Of a DNA stretch of 64,000 bases, positions 11,556-25,541 are shown piece after piece. How positions within the stretch are numbered: the first letter of the stretch is position 1; every line of letters begins with the position of its first letter. Origin of the DNA: Osedax fenrisi. Lineage: Eukaryota > Annelida > Polychaeta > Sabellida > Siboglinidae. A model generated the notes under the pieces. That model searched no databases. It was given only the letters and a program-made list of their open reading frames with translations, and had not been told where the DNA came from. The position numbers and the translations under genes are program-made. Location: the NCBI GenBank assembly GCA_964019155.1, contig OZ025246.1, positions 4,047,066 through 4,111,065 on the forward strand, read 5' to 3'.

Positions 11556-13690
11556 TGGAAATAATAAATAAATTGATTTAGATATATTTTCTTCAGTTAT
11601 ATCCAAATATATATCAATTGATAATATAGATATTAGTTATTTTAATGATACATTATCAACAGTTTTGGATACTTTTGCTCTTTTAAAAAAAACAAAATGT
11701 TTCCCTCTTCCATATTCTCCTTGGTATAATTCTACATTATCTAATTTGAAAAGAAATTTAAGAAATCTGGAGAAAAGATATTAAACACCAATTTCTTTCA
11801 GGATATAATATTAAATTGCGGAAAGGATACTAACATTTTTTTAATTTGTTAATTCTCTATACAATTATGGTTGTCCTAAATATTTACCAACACATACTAA
11901 TAAGGATCTTGCAATCTTTTTTTCTGATTTGTATATCAATAAGTTATCTGATATCTCCTCCATCATTTCCAATACGTTATTAGTATTAATACATCATATG
12001 ATCTAACTTTGGGAATTATTCTTCTAATAACTATTTTCATTCTTTATTTCAGTTTCAAATGTTGACATATATAATTTAATCATCACTTTAAAATCTTCAT
12101 CTCCTCTTGATCCTCTTCCTATTTCCTTATTTCATAATGTGGCTTGTATTCTAACACCTTTTATATCCACAGTTGTTAACAGTTCTCTTATAACTGAAAT
12201 ATACCTAACATTTTAAAACATGCAGTTATACCACTTCTAAAAAAGCATAATCTCGATAAATAAATATTAACCAATTATAGACCAATATCACAATTACTCT
12301 TTATTAGTGAAATTATAAAAAAAATTGTGGCCAAGCAATTAAATAATTATTTATTCATTTTAATATTCTTGATCCCATACAGAGTGATTTAGACAATTTT
12401 ATAGTACATAAACTACTTTAATTTCTCTCACTGATGATATTTTATGAACTTTAGATCATAACAAAAATATACAATTATTACTTTTGATTTATCATCAGCT
12501 TTTGATTCAATTAAGCATTATTTACTAATATATCGTTAAACATAATTGGGTTATCTAATACTCTATTATTATGGTTTATATCGTATCTTCAAAATTTATA
12601 TTTTTCTATACAAATTAATAATGAATATTCATCTAAAAAATTACATAGTCATACTGTACCACAAGGTTTAGTACTTTGTCCTATATTATTCTTAATTTAT
12701 CTAATTTACCTTTGATTGACATTTTCCACCAGTTTCCTTATATTAATTATTATCTTTATGCGGATTATTTACAAATTTATATCAAACTGCCTTTACATGC
12801 TATTCATTCTGATAATTATTCTTGGTTAAATTATATTAATACCTTAAATAATTGGTTTTTACAAAATAATATAATGTTAAATATGTCTAAAACCTCTCTT
12901 ATTAATTTTTCTCGTGTTAATTCCATTGTTCCTCCAGTAATTGATGATGGATAATATTTCGCCAACAAATCCTTTACAAATCTTGGTTTTATTTTTGATA
13001 GCAAGCTAAGTGTTATCGATCAGTGTATTTAGATCTACTTTTTTTAATTTACAAAAAATTAAAAACTATTAGAATTTTTTTTTTACCTGATCACATTTGT
13101 AAGATCCTAATTCGTCAGTACAGTCCTATCTCGTATTGAATACTGTAATTATTTATACCACGGACTTCCTTTTTATTCTATACATTTCATAAATATAGTT
13201 ATACGGTCTTCAGTACGCTTACTATTTGGCATAAAATTACTTGATCACAATTGCAATTCCGAAAAATTATATGGCATAAAATGGTTATCTGCTAAACAGC
13301 GATCAATATATAAAATTATTATGATTGTTTATAAATGCATATACCTTAAATCACCTACATATTTAAAGGATTTGCTGACATACCGGATTGAGTCGAGACA
13401 CTCTAGATCGTCTAACAGTAACATACTTCGTTACCATATGTTTAGGCATATTATTTATGGCAAGAGATCTTTTCGGCATTCGGCAGCTGCACTATGGAAT
13501 GGTCAACATCGAGATCTAAAACTTTTTACATTCATACAACGTTTCAAAAATAAAGTCAAAGATTGTATTATTGATCATTTTTCATATTCGTATATTTTTA
13601 TTAATCTAACAATCCTCTTTTTTTACTTATATATTATTTTATCGTTTATTTATTTATGTATTATTATTTTGCTAAAACACAAATGAGAAC
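11556..13690 (+). pseudogene. Decayed L2-clade LINE (linker, reverse transcriptase, C-terminus)
   Basis: Frame-broken homology to the L2 ORF2 at 47861-50752 runs in the right order. Near 11727 there is PWYNSTLSNLKRNLRNLEKRY-like linker (compare SWYTLALLKQKRKLRTLEKK). Near 12650 there is the VPQGLVLCPILFLIYL motif. The 12676-12954 frame carries YADYLQIYIK, where the second catalytic Asp of YADD has become Tyr. The 13321-13686 frame is the C-terminal domain ending in a WN motif region. Many stops and frameshifts and the lost Asp show a dead copy. No endonuclease domain is visible, so it is 5' truncated. Confidence 0.85.
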
Positions 13691-14279
13691 TATCTTTGTT
13701 ATATTTGTGTATACATAAATCATCTATCAACCTATCTATATAATAAGTTTGAGAATGATATAATACATAATATTAATGTAATATAATTATTATGAGATAT
13801 ACATTAATATTATTATTATATATAACTCGTCATAATATGATGTTATATATGTTAATTATATATTTAAAAACTATGTAATATTAATGATATCCTTATAAAT
13901 ATTAATGTTGATATCTCAAGTAGTATTTTAAATTAAGCTAAGTATTTCCTATATAAAAATATAAATAAATTTGTATATTAAATATTTACATATTTTATTA
14001 TTATATAATAATGATATTTATTTATAATTCCAATATTCATATATACAATAAGATAACAATCTTATTACACACAATTTGGAATTTTTATTATGTAAATTAA
14101 TAACAATTAATGTGAATATATTTATATTTATTTAAACGCGCATATCATGTATAACTTCAACACGTATTAAAAACAATATATAAATAATTGGAAGATAACA
14201 TTATCTATTTGATATAAATAATTATTCATTGAAAATATAAACATTGATAACACTTATTTTATTATTATATTATATATGT

Positions 14280-14329
<50 letters not shown>

Positions 14330-14593
14330 ATTATACATAGTACTATATAAATGGATATTTCATATTATTATTTATTATATTATTTACTATAATTAGATTC
14401 AACACATACATGTAACATTCATGTACACATGAGGTAAGATCTGGAACCGCGTCATCTTAAACTATTCATAATAGATTTAGACGTTCTCGGAATAATTATA
14501 TACGTAGCATCACATAATTTAATTTACCACGTACGTGTTTTCTACGTAGAAAATCTCTGTCTCAATACAATGATATAATAATATATTATAGTA

Positions 14594-14664
<71 letters not shown>

Positions 14665-15990
14665 AGCATATATGCTATAGCATACAGCAGTATACATAAT
14701 AATTATATCAAATATAATACTTATTAAATTTAATCTAACCTATAATAAAACTATAACAAAACCAAAGCTAATTAGCTTAAGATAAAACCCAAATATTAAC
14801 TAAACATAAATACAAACAAATCGTTATTTTTATACATACTTAAACGATATTAAATTATATGTATGGTAAATATACAATTAACTATTAAACATATAATAAA
14901 TACGAAGTCACGTTTAATGCGTGCACTAATATCACGTGACAACTTGATACGCACACGCGTCACGTGACTATATAGATTTCATACGTTATAAACATAACCT
15001 ATATGTTAAGATTAAGCCACAATCCACACTTTTATGAAATATAAGTATATGCCCATCATGCATATTTATTATGATCTAGCATATGTAAAACTAGTCACAC
15101 TTATAAATATATTTATATATATATCAACTAATTACATTAATAGTATACTTATATGTATACGATAGTAAATTATTAATAAGTGTTATCAATGTTTATATTT
15201 CTAATTATAATTATTTATACCAATAAGAAAATGTTAACTTGTTCTAGAGTATTCTATTAGTAAGCTTATTCGATTTATGTGAATAATTAGTATCAACATC
15301 GAGTCACCATCGTATAGCTGAATTGCCGCGATGATGTTAAGCTAAATTATGGTTCAAAGTTCATAGTTCAAAACGTAAACTTTTTTTCTTATTTCTCACA
15401 GTTCGTTACGTATTCTACCCTATGTAATTACAATATTAATATTAGTTCTATAATTATTATGATATGTATTATAAACGTATTAATACTAGCATATATATCT
15501 ACTTTTCTCTATCGACTGTATATCATATTTATAATTATATAAATATCCAATATTGTAAAAAAAAAATGGATAACAAATACATATGGTCAACATTATATTG
15601 ATATAAAATGATGTATTAGTTACAAATTAAAAAATTAATATTCTTATTTTTTATATATAATTACAATATTATAAATAATATATCACTAAGCTATTTTACT
15701 ATATTAATTATTGTCATCACTATTACGTAATAGTATATATTTAGCTTACCTCATGTTCTAGCCAGCGATTACCAGCTATTACCGATGTATGTATTAATTC
15801 TATACGAGAATAATTATTATTTACTATATAATACTTTCTTAAAGTTTATATTTATTATAAATAATAAAAAAAAACTAAATCTCATTTAATTTTTTGAAAT
15901 AATAATATATAAATAATTACAATATTACATGAACATAGAAATTACATTTTATTTAATATTTACAATATTAAATATTTTTATAATTATTAA
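13691..15990. other. AT-rich stretch, no gene seen
   Basis: Long AT-rich DNA with (TA)n at 14282-14325 and 14593-14660. A short, less AT-biased patch at 14905-14972 carries two CACGTGA motifs and one ACACGCGT. There is no supporting gene, so these are only noted. Confidence 0.5.
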
Positions 15991-15992
15991 TA

Positions 15993-16005
15993 TTACACAC
16001 ACACG

Positions 16006-16087
<82 letters not shown>
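15993..16087. repeat. Compound (AC)n-(TA)n microsatellite
   Basis: An AC run of about 25 bp passes into a TA array of about 67 bp with one interruption. Confidence 0.9.
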
Positions 16088-16089
<2 letters not shown>

Positions 16090-16091
<2 letters not shown>

Positions 16092-17033
16092 TGTGAGATA
16101 TAATATGGGTTATTCGTTAGTGTAATGAATACATAAACCAGTTTAGCTAATGTGAATAATAAAAGATAATAACGAATAAGTAATCTATACTAAATATGAA
16201 TTGTGAATCAACTCACATTTAGTAAATTTAGCATGGTTCATGTTTGCGTTAGAGGTAAAGGAGCTATCTAGCTGTTAAGACATATTTCTTTTACGGTCGG
16301 ATGTGTACGACAATCTGCGCATGTAGTCGATCGGTTGAGGGGAATCTGACTATTGACAAGTTTCTCCTTTATAACAATAAGTTAAATATTATCTCCTGAT
16401 TATCGGACAGTTAAATTGCTAATTTGTAAATTTGCAAAACCAGATGTTCTCTATTCGTTTTCGATCATAATGATCTTACGTTGGCCTAACTTTAATTAAA
16501 GGGATGCACGACGTTCGCTAGTTTATATGTATAATATAGGGAAATTAGGTTATAACTTTTTATATATGATTATTTTTTATTATAATTTTACATATATATT
16601 AATAATACGTAATTAGATTATATTTATAATTGATAATTTTGTAGTATATATATCTATACAGTTTTCTTAAATATTTTGTTAAGTATTTGTTTAATAAATA
16701 AAACAATTTAGATGAAAGTATCCTAATACAGTTTTTAATAATATTTTATGACTCAATAGTTGTATAAAAAATTACAATATATTTATATTATATGATTATT
16801 GATATTATTGTGATTTAAAAATGTTATTTAATTTCTGTATTCAATATATAACGGGTGTTATAGGGTGTCCGACGGTTAACTGCGGTTAGAGGTTATACGT
16901 ATTCGGTACCCATGCTCGAATATGGTCTATATTATAATACGGTCACCCATTAATAGATATACTGGTAAGTGGAGTTAAAAACAAGGTTATAATAATAGTG
17001 TTATCGGAAGATAAGATACATTTTAAAAGAGCA

Positions 17034-17073
<40 letters not shown>

Positions 17074-17160
17074 TATATGCCTTGCACTGGAAGTAGCCTA
17101 AAGAAGTTATACGATCCACGATATACACTAGTAGTATGACCTATCCATGTATTGGAAATT
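16090..17160. other. No gene recognised; two less AT-rich patches
   Basis: Segments at about 16230-16520 and 16855-16960 have a more even base composition than their surroundings. I could not assign them to a protein, RNA or repeat. Confidence 0.45.
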
Positions 17161-17179
17161 AATAAAATAGAAAGTTCAC

Positions 17180-18250
17180 ACCCTAATCAAGGTAACAAAT
17201 AAAAAAAATTGGAAAGATAAATATACATGATGAAACCATGAATGGAAGAATACATAAATGCGTTAAAGAGGTGGTGGTCAAACATTGAAAGGAATGTGGT
17301 AATTGGGTAGGTAGATAAATGTAGTTGTACAAATTCGATATGTTATAAGTGTTGGAAAAAAGTTACTTAACATATAAATTGAGTACAAAAAATCCACTTT
17401 ATCCTGGAAGAGCCCTAAGAGGTCAAACAAATATGTTCTATGTTGACTGTAAATAAGGAAGATGATGGGACGATGAAGACAACTATGCAACTCAATAATA
17501 AAAAAATGTAGAATGCAAGTAGACACGGGAGCAGATGAACAAGTTGTAAAATCCTAGAAATTTAAGATCCGAGATTACTGAATACATTCACAAGTGAACT
17601 CATACCAGTAATGGGGAAAATAGAAATATCCGTAGAAACGGTTAAATAGAAGAAAATACAATTGATGGTTATTAAAGGTTCTATACCTAGCATTTATTGC
17701 CGATATCTTATAAAATAACTTTGATTGGACTGTGATACAGTATTTCTATTCATATCGTATATAATTCAAAAAAATCATGGAAGAAGGAATTGCCCGATAA
17801 AAAGTAATATAAAAGTAGTAAATGTAGTGATAAAAAAGGATTCTAACCATATATTCTTCAAGGCAAGATCATTTACATTCCATATACAATTAAAGACAGG
17901 TTAGACAATGAAAACTTGGAACGATTATTGAAGACAGGAGTGATTGAAGAAGTACATTATGATTAGGCGACACTTATTGGCCCATCTTAAATAACGAAGG
18001 GTCAATACGAATATATGGGGATTTTAAGGTTACAATCAGCAAGGTTTCAAAGTTAGATAGTTATCCTATTACAAGGATATATGTCTCTTCTATACATTAT
18101 CAAGAGGATACGAGTTCAGCACCCCAGATATATCGAATGCGCATTTACAAATGCTGTTATCTGAAGAGTCAACGAATTATACTACCATTAATGCTCAGAA
18201 CTATAAACTATACAGTGTATACCCATATTGTACTATATCCCAAGCAACCA
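17180..18250 (+). pseudogene. Ty3/Gypsy retroelement pol relic (protease, reverse transcriptase)
   Basis: Plus-strand frames with many stops keep the order of a Gypsy pol gene. Near 17350 a CYKCWKK remnant suggests a gag zinc knuckle. At 17518 VDTGADEQVV matches the aspartic protease active site (DTGA). Near 17990-18087 EGSIRIYGDFKVTI and VSKLDSYPITRI match the RT fingers. Near 18106-18210 LSRGYEFSTPDISNAHLQML matches the RT palm. In Gypsy RTs this segment normally reads ...LDLSxAYxQ, so several key residues are changed. No integrase or long terminal repeat was found. It is an old, inactive copy. Confidence 0.82.
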
Positions 18251-18305
18251 AACGCGTTGCGTGTCAACGTAAAATATATAACAACGTTCCACCAGTGTAT
18301 ATATT

Positions 18306-18625
18306 ATAGGTCAAATAAACACTTTGGATATAATTATTTTATTTATGCAATATATGTTCCAATTTTGTATATTTTATAGGTCAAATAAACACTTTGGATA
18401 TGATTATTTTATGTATTCAATGTATGTTCCAATTTTATATATTTTATAGGTCAAATAAACACTTTGGATATGATTATTTTATGTATTCAATGTATGTTCC
18501 AATTTTGTATATTTTATAGGTCAAATAAACACTTTGGATATCATTAATTTATGTATTCAATATATATTCAAATTTGTATATTAATATATACAATTGTATA
18601 AGTCAAATAAATACATTGGATATTA
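18306..18625. repeat. 70-bp tandem repeat, about 4.5 units
   Basis: The motif ATAGGTCAAATAAACACTTT recurs at 18306, 18376, 18446 and 18516 (exact 70-bp spacing). A degenerate unit begins at about 18597. It lies just downstream of the Gypsy relic, but nothing ties the two together. Confidence 0.93.
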
Positions 18626-18629
18626 CAAC

Positions 18630-18767
18630 AGCGATATCTATTGTGAAATATTATAAAATATATCTATTATAAATAATAATTATTATTAATATAATTATAT
18701 AATAATATAATTGTATAATATATACATACGCACACACATACAAACACATACACACATACACACACAT

Positions 18768-18812
<45 letters not shown>

Positions 18813-19010
18813 ATCTATTAGTGTTAATTTATACACTTATTTCTGTTTAATATTTCTGTGATTTATTTCACATCCCACACTAAAGTACTAATGCACTAAT
18901 GAACTAATTAGTTCATTAATTTGTAAATATACATTATTATAATGGAATATGTATATAAGATATAATTAGATAAACTAACTATAAATAATATGATTAATAA
19001 GCAATATATT
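18630..19010. repeat. Simple-repeat rich stretch ((CACATA)n then (TA)n)
   Basis: Imperfect CACATA units at about 18724-18776 lead into a TA run to about 18810. The rest is AT-rich without a gene. Confidence 0.7.
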
Positions 19011-19011
19011 A

Positions 19012-19720
<709 letters not shown>

Positions 19721-19769
19721 CACGCATAGATACACACACAAACACACACACATATTATAGATATACATA

Positions 19770-20290
19770 GATATTATATAGTTGTTCTACCACATATCTA
19801 TAAATAGATGTGCATAGCATAACACGATTGTATTATAGCATACATGTCGTGATAATGTGTGAAATGAAGTGTTACGACAAGACACGCCCTACGGGCGTCA
19901 CCCATTGCATCAACCATTGCATCATCCACTGCGCAGGTTATTGTGTATGGCGCGAAAATTTAAATTAACGGTATTGTTTTTTTATTTCCTTATATGCACA
20001 CTTCCTTTTATTCTACTTCCTTTAAAGACAACTTATCAATATTTAGATTATATATCATATATACTACGAGTTGATTTAATAAGGTAATATAATAATCTTA
20101 TTATCATATATACTTATATAATTGATAAGTGTTATCCCTTATCATAGAGCTAGAGAAAAGCTCTCTTAGCTCTATGTCCTTTATCCAGAATTATATATAT
20201 AATAATATTTTGTGATGTACTAAGCGCTGTTGTAATTTTATAATATTTATTTGTATATAATATACTTAATTTTATACTTTGATACTATAT
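19770..20290 (+). repeat. Duplicated cassette, copy 2
   Basis: It aligns with 19012-19608 from the AGATATT start to the shared TACTTTGATACTATA end. The TATA box (19799-19806), the ATG of the short frame (19866), the CGCAG junction and the CATAGAGCTAGAGA hairpin are all kept. The donor here is GTTATT instead of GTAAGT. Copy 2 lacks the 60-bp hairpin segment. Confidence 0.65.
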
Positions 20291-20512
20291 ATATATATAT
20301 ATATATATAATATATTATATTTTATAATTTATATATAATAAATAATAATTGATATTAAATATTCAAAATAATAATGTATTTATAGTACAAATTTAGGTTT
20401 TAAAGATTGTTATTAATATTTTGTTGCTCAATTATAATTGTATAACAATGCATAACCTTGCATACATATACAAGTAGTAATTTAAATACATTCAAAATTA
20501 ATGTGTTTACTG

Positions 20513-21702
20513 TAGTGATCTAAAATGAGCCAAAATTCCCTGCTTCGAAACAACTGAAACATCCAAAATATATGATTCGAATCATTCGAATCATCCTAAA
20601 TTGTCGCTTCGAACCGAATCCAAAATATATGATTAGAATCATTCGAATCATACTAGTGTCGCTTCTAACAGAATCCAAAATATATGTTGCGAAACATCTG
20701 AAACATCCTAAATTGTCGCTTCGAATGGCTCTAACCTCAATATTAGAGAATAAAGTTGATGTGTATGTACAAAGTCTATACATGCATGATGCGCATATTA
20801 AGTTATGGAGAGATCACGTTACAAATAAGGAGTTGTACGGCAGAATCCCAAGAATAACAGATACAATACGACATATTAGTGTTGCAACCAGACCCTCATT
20901 TCCATGTATCACTATCGTTCAATTCAAAAAATATAAGTATCGGTATCGTATCAATTCAAAAAATCCAAGTATCAGTATCGTATCAGTATCATAAATAATT
21001 TTGTTAAGTATCAGTATTGTATCAGTACACTAGTATGTTGGAATAATAGTAATTATATACATTTCGAAGGTTTCAAATAGTATTATTTTTGTATAAAAAT
21101 AAAAAAAAATTCAAAAAATATAAAAAAATATTACAAAATATATTTTTTTAAATATCGAAAAATATTTTTAAAATATAATAAATATTTCAAAATATATTTG
21201 AACAAAATGTTGAAAAATATTTTTTATAGACATTTAGCTAATATATTATTATAAATTCAATTACTTTGCTTAGAATATAATATAAAGATTATATATATAA
21301 ATCTAACTTATATAAGAAATAATATTATAATATTATATTTCCGTATTTAGTAAATACTATATTTATATATACAATATTTATTAAATTTGAATATAATATG
21401 TTAGTTCAAAAGTTATTTTTATAAACATTTAATAGACATAACTAATATATTATTATAAATTAAATGTCTTTGCTTAGTTTATAAACAAATTATACATATT
21501 AGTGATTGTTACTTACCATCGTTTATAAAAGAATCCATTTGATAAAATATTTATACAATTTAATTCAATTTTTATAAATGTAGCGAATTCTTTAAAATTC
21601 CAAAGATAATAAATATATTCGAGCTATATTACTGGCTCGGTTCGTTCGAGCCAAGATCAAACTCGACTCGACTCGAAAAACTCGGCTCGTTTTAGATCAC
21701 TA
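20513..21702. mobile_element. hAT-like non-autonomous transposon, 1190 bp
   Basis: Ends: TAGTGATCTAAAATGAGCC at 20513-20531 and its inverse GGCTCGTTTTAGATCACTA at 21684-21702, with one mismatch in 19. The direct repeat GTTTACTG lies immediately outside both ends (20505-20512 and 21703-21710). An 8-bp duplication is diagnostic of hAT/P-type transposition. Subterminal DNA holds ATTCGAATCATTCGAATCAT tandem units (20545-20735) and CTCGACTCGACTCG repeats. There is no transposase, so it depends on another copy. The interior includes a LINE fragment and a degenerate TATCAGTATCGTATCA repeat near 20935-21025. Confidence 0.92.
20745..20900 (+). pseudogene. LINE C-terminal fragment captured inside the hAT-like element
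   Basis: In the 20572-20994 frame the stretch LWRDHVTNKELYGRIPRI followed by TDTIRH resembles the conserved segment after the RT domain of a widespread invertebrate LINE group. In those LINEs a VTNKELYGxLPR-like block precedes an arginine-rich tail. The rest of the frame is derived from tandem repeats. Assignment is by motif memory only. Confidence 0.5.
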
Positions 21703-21710
21703 GTTTACTG

Positions 21711-22008
21711 CAGTAATAATTTAATAAGTAGTAATATATCCTGTTATAATATACATATACCATTAGTACTACATGTATATTATAAATCGGCATTCAAGTC
21801 GTATATATAATTAGTAATTAAACTTAATATTTTAATATAAGGCATTTTTACTCAATTTTGTATAACTATTTACAAAAATATATTAAAACATAATATTTTA
21901 ATATAAGGCATTTTTTTAGAAATTTATGAAATAATCATATTAATATTATACTATATTATAACATATTATACTATATATTATATATTTTTTTTATTTTTAT
22001 TTTTTTAT
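21711..22008. other. AT-rich stretch, no gene seen
   Basis: Contains a short direct repeat (TTTTAATATAAGGCATTTTT) at about 21831 and 21897 and nothing else. Confidence 0.5.
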
Positions 22009-22009
22009 T

Positions 22010-22288
22010 TTATTTGGTGGAGTCCTTTCATCCCATCCAGGAACTTAGATGAAGTTTTCACTTATAACCATATATGGCTCTAATGTCCCTTCGAAGCCGC
22101 TCTCATGTTAAGGCATCCATGGTTTTAACGAGAGCCGATTATTTATTTATACACAATTATATAAGATCACTTCTAAATAATATTTTAAGACCCATTTTAT
22201 AAAATTAATTAATGGTCCGGACGAGGCTCGATCCCGTGTCCTACTGCTTGTGTGTCTGACGCCTTAGCCACTAGCCACACAGGCAGTT
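22010..22288 (-). mobile_element. tRNA-derived SINE, copy A
   Basis: On the minus strand it starts ACTGCCTGTGTGGCTAGTGG, an A-box-like head, followed by a B-box-like GGGATCGAGCC and GTCCGGACCA. A body shared with copies B-E follows, with GGCTCTCGTTAAAACCATGG and CATCTAAGT blocks. The tail is A-rich. The D-arm TAAGGCGTC resembles class II (Leu/Ser) tRNAs. It is a retroposon, not a functional tRNA gene. Confidence 0.88.
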
Positions 22289-22289
22289 A

Positions 22290-22908
22290 TATAATATAAT
22301 ATCAAAGTGTCAAATTCTGTTTAACATGTATAAATATGTATTATGCATTGTTATAAAATTACAACTGGTTTACAACTAGGCAAACAAAACTTAATAACAA
22401 TCTTTAAAACCTAGAATTTTACAATAAATATATTATTATTTTGATCATTTAATATCAATTATTTATTATAATATATAATATATTATATATATATAATATA
22501 CAAATTTTAAATTAAGTATATTATATACAAATAAATATTATAATATGTATACATATATAATATAAACATTATTATATGGGAATATGTATATAAGTTATTA
22601 ATATAAATTATATATTATTTTAATAATTATTTATCAATAATTATTATTAAATAATAATAATTAATTGTATATTATTAATTATTAATTATATATTATGTTA
22701 ATAATTATTCAATTATAATTTACTAATTAATAATTATTTATCAATACTTATTATTAATTAATAACAATTAATTGTATATTATTAATTATTAATTATATAT
22801 TATTATGCTATCCGGTATCGTCTTCGTGAATGCCATGTATCTAGACTTGTTGGCTAGTCCGACAAATTGAATAGTCAAGATAGAGAAGTTAGTATTTAAT
22901 GTATCTCT

Positions 22909-22956
<48 letters not shown>

Positions 22957-23470
22957 ATATCCATTATACGCCTATATATCTATAACTTCTTATATATGTA
23001 TATATACGTATATATATATATATATATATATATACTTATATAACTATACATAGTACGTGCAATGCATACGTCGTGCATGTATGTGTTTGTAATTATGTAA
23101 AATCTATATATAAACTAGTACCGGCCTTTGTCTAATTTTAATCCCCTGATGACCTAGATTAATATACACTATGATGCAATATAGTGCACATGTTAAATAT
23201 TGTTATGTTGATATAATTACATTCGTATATATTTAGTAATAGGGTGTACATGATATACCTGAGTGTATATAAATTCGCATATATGTAAGTTATAGTATAA
23301 AATGACGACCTTGCCATTACCAATGATGCCCTCATCTTCACCCATGATTCCTATAATGGTCACACCTCTACCTAACACCAGTATTGGTTAACACACACCT
23401 ATATTCAGTTGTAAATCACCTCCTACACACGATGTTCATTTATAAAGTATGCTGCTCTTCATGTATAGCC

Positions 23471-23480
<10 letters not shown>
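22290..23480. other. No gene recognised
   Basis: AT-rich DNA with (TA)n at 22915-22952 and 23010-23034. An 18-bp motif ATCCGGTATCGTCTTCGT near 22809 recurs near 23926 in the same orientation. Open frames are short and without family resemblance. Confidence 0.5.
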
Positions 23481-23522
<42 letters not shown>

Positions 23523-23639
23523 CTCATGTTTCTATCCGTAATGGACCATTGCGTACAGCTTACCATAATGGAACGTTCCATATATAGCTAACGAACTAGA
23601 TATCGGACGTCCCATTATGTAACATGTTTACTGCATTAG

Positions 23640-23760
23640 GAATCAGGTTGACGTACTGCGTGTGTACCTATGGAACGCAGCCCTCCCTGATTGGCTAAGT
23701 GATAAATGTACCACGCGATACCTTGCACCTGTTTTCACTTGTATGGTCCAGCTAGTCTAT
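23640..23760 (+). pseudogene. Possible LINE C-terminal remnant
   Basis: One plus-strand frame reads RNQVDVLRVYLWNAALPDWL, which resembles the 'xxWNxLPxxL' ending of LINE reverse transcriptases. The match is short and has no flanking support. Confidence 0.3.
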
Positions 23761-24216
23761 TATTCATTATACACAACTAGTTACAGTATACACATATACA
23801 TATGATTGTGTCATCATAATTGATTTATAATAATATACAATTTATAATTTTAGAATAAACAAGATAATCTTCCTGCTTGGCTATGGTGAATATCTCCATG
23901 AATATTTTAAAGATCATCTTTAGGATCCGGTATCGTCTTCGTTAATTTCGTATATATATATATATATCTGGCATTATACACTGTGCTATTTAATGAACAG
24001 AAACCTCTATATTCGCATACTATATACTATATATGTATATTATAATCATATATGATCATATATGTATACATACTTGTATTATTATCATTATAAATATACC
24101 CTTGCATTCCCAGTGTTTTATTATATATATTATTAACGTGTTATATGATATCCGTATTTTGTGTATTATTCCTGTAATAAATGAATGAATTGTTTTACGT
24201 TTCTTTTTTACTGTGT

Positions 24217-24562
24217 ATGGGTAAAAATATACGTTCCACTAGGTATTTATTTATGAGTACAAATATACGTTCCACTAGGTGTTTATTAAGGGTAAAAATA
24301 TACGTTCCATTAGGTGTTTAATCATGGGTAAAAATATACGTTCCACTAGGTGTTTAATCATGGGTAAAAATATACCATCCACTAGGTGTTTATGTATGGG
24401 TAACATTATATATAATGTATATATAACGTATACGTTCCACTAGGTATTTATTTATGGGTAAAAATATACGTTCCACTAGGTGTTTATTTATGGGTACAAT
24501 TATACGTTCCATTAGGTGTTTATTTATGGGTAAACATATACGTTCCACTATTGATTTTTTAT
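24217..24562 (+). repeat. 36-bp minisatellite, nine units
   Basis: The unit GGGTAAAAATATACGTTCCA, followed by CTAGGTGTTTATTTAT, occurs nine times with small differences. The sixth unit carries an insertion of about 22 bp of AT DNA. The unit is a multiple of three, so a frame (24454-24732) stays open through three units as MGKNIRSTRCLF-like repeats. I see no evidence that it is translated. Confidence 0.93.
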
Positions 24563-24896
24563 ATGTAAAAGGAAACCATTTATCTTCTCACAAACTACCT
24601 ATGATTCGACCACCTACTGGATCATATTATTTGACCTATAATGTTACGAACCGAACCTCACCGGGTAAACATACACAGTGTATGATACACTCGCTATGCA
24701 GTACTTTAATTAGCCGAGAGTTAAGCTGCTAGCCTTGTCAGATATATAGAATGATATACGTATCGTATACATCGGCTACCATTAATACACTTACCCAACC
24801 AGGTAATAACGTAACTGAAGTGATAACAATATCACTATAAATAGTTACATGGTCTAGTTATCATTAATACTCCATACCCGTATACATGTAAACACA

Positions 24897-24954
<58 letters not shown>

Positions 24955-25540
24955 CATGTGTATGTACATGATGAATGTGATAGCATATAACTATATAGTG
25001 ATGTAAACAATATTAAATTTAATATTTAAAAAGTTTAAATATTATATTATTTATAAATAACAATTACGATATAAAGGATATCATTTATACAAAATATACA
25101 TCGCGTAAAAAAATCGTAAGTTTATATATATATATAAATTCTGAAAGAATGCATAATAAAATTATATATATATATTTACTAATTATATAATATAATATAC
25201 ACAAATACATAATATGCATTATATATGTAATTGATAGTATTAATAATCATATTAATAATTTTAGTTCATGTACTAGATTAGTAAATCATATCATATTACA
25301 GTATAGTAATATATTTATGATTCATAAATCATATTTTTATTAACATGTATTTACTTATATCAATTTATTATAAATTACAAATATTTATTATTGCTATGAC
25401 ATCGAAACCTAATTCAAATTAGTAATATTCATTATCATGTATTTTGATTTTGTTAAGATAAAAAAATAATTAGATATACTGAGTCGAATCCATCATATAT
25501 ATTATTTAAATACATTTGCATACATATATATACACCTATA
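24563..25540. other. No gene recognised
   Basis: 24563-24760 is less AT-rich, but neither strand gives a recognisable protein. (TA)n at 24901-24948, then AT-rich DNA. Confidence 0.5.
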
Positions 25541-25541
25541 T

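Noticed and set aside
14900..14975. CACGTGA motifs as a regulatory module
   Set aside because: Two or three E-box-like hits in a short, less AT-rich patch without a nearby gene are not enough.
22809..23943. ATCCGGTATCGTCTTCGT direct repeats as element boundaries
   Set aside because: The 18-bp identity is real, but I found no inverted ends or coding capacity between them.
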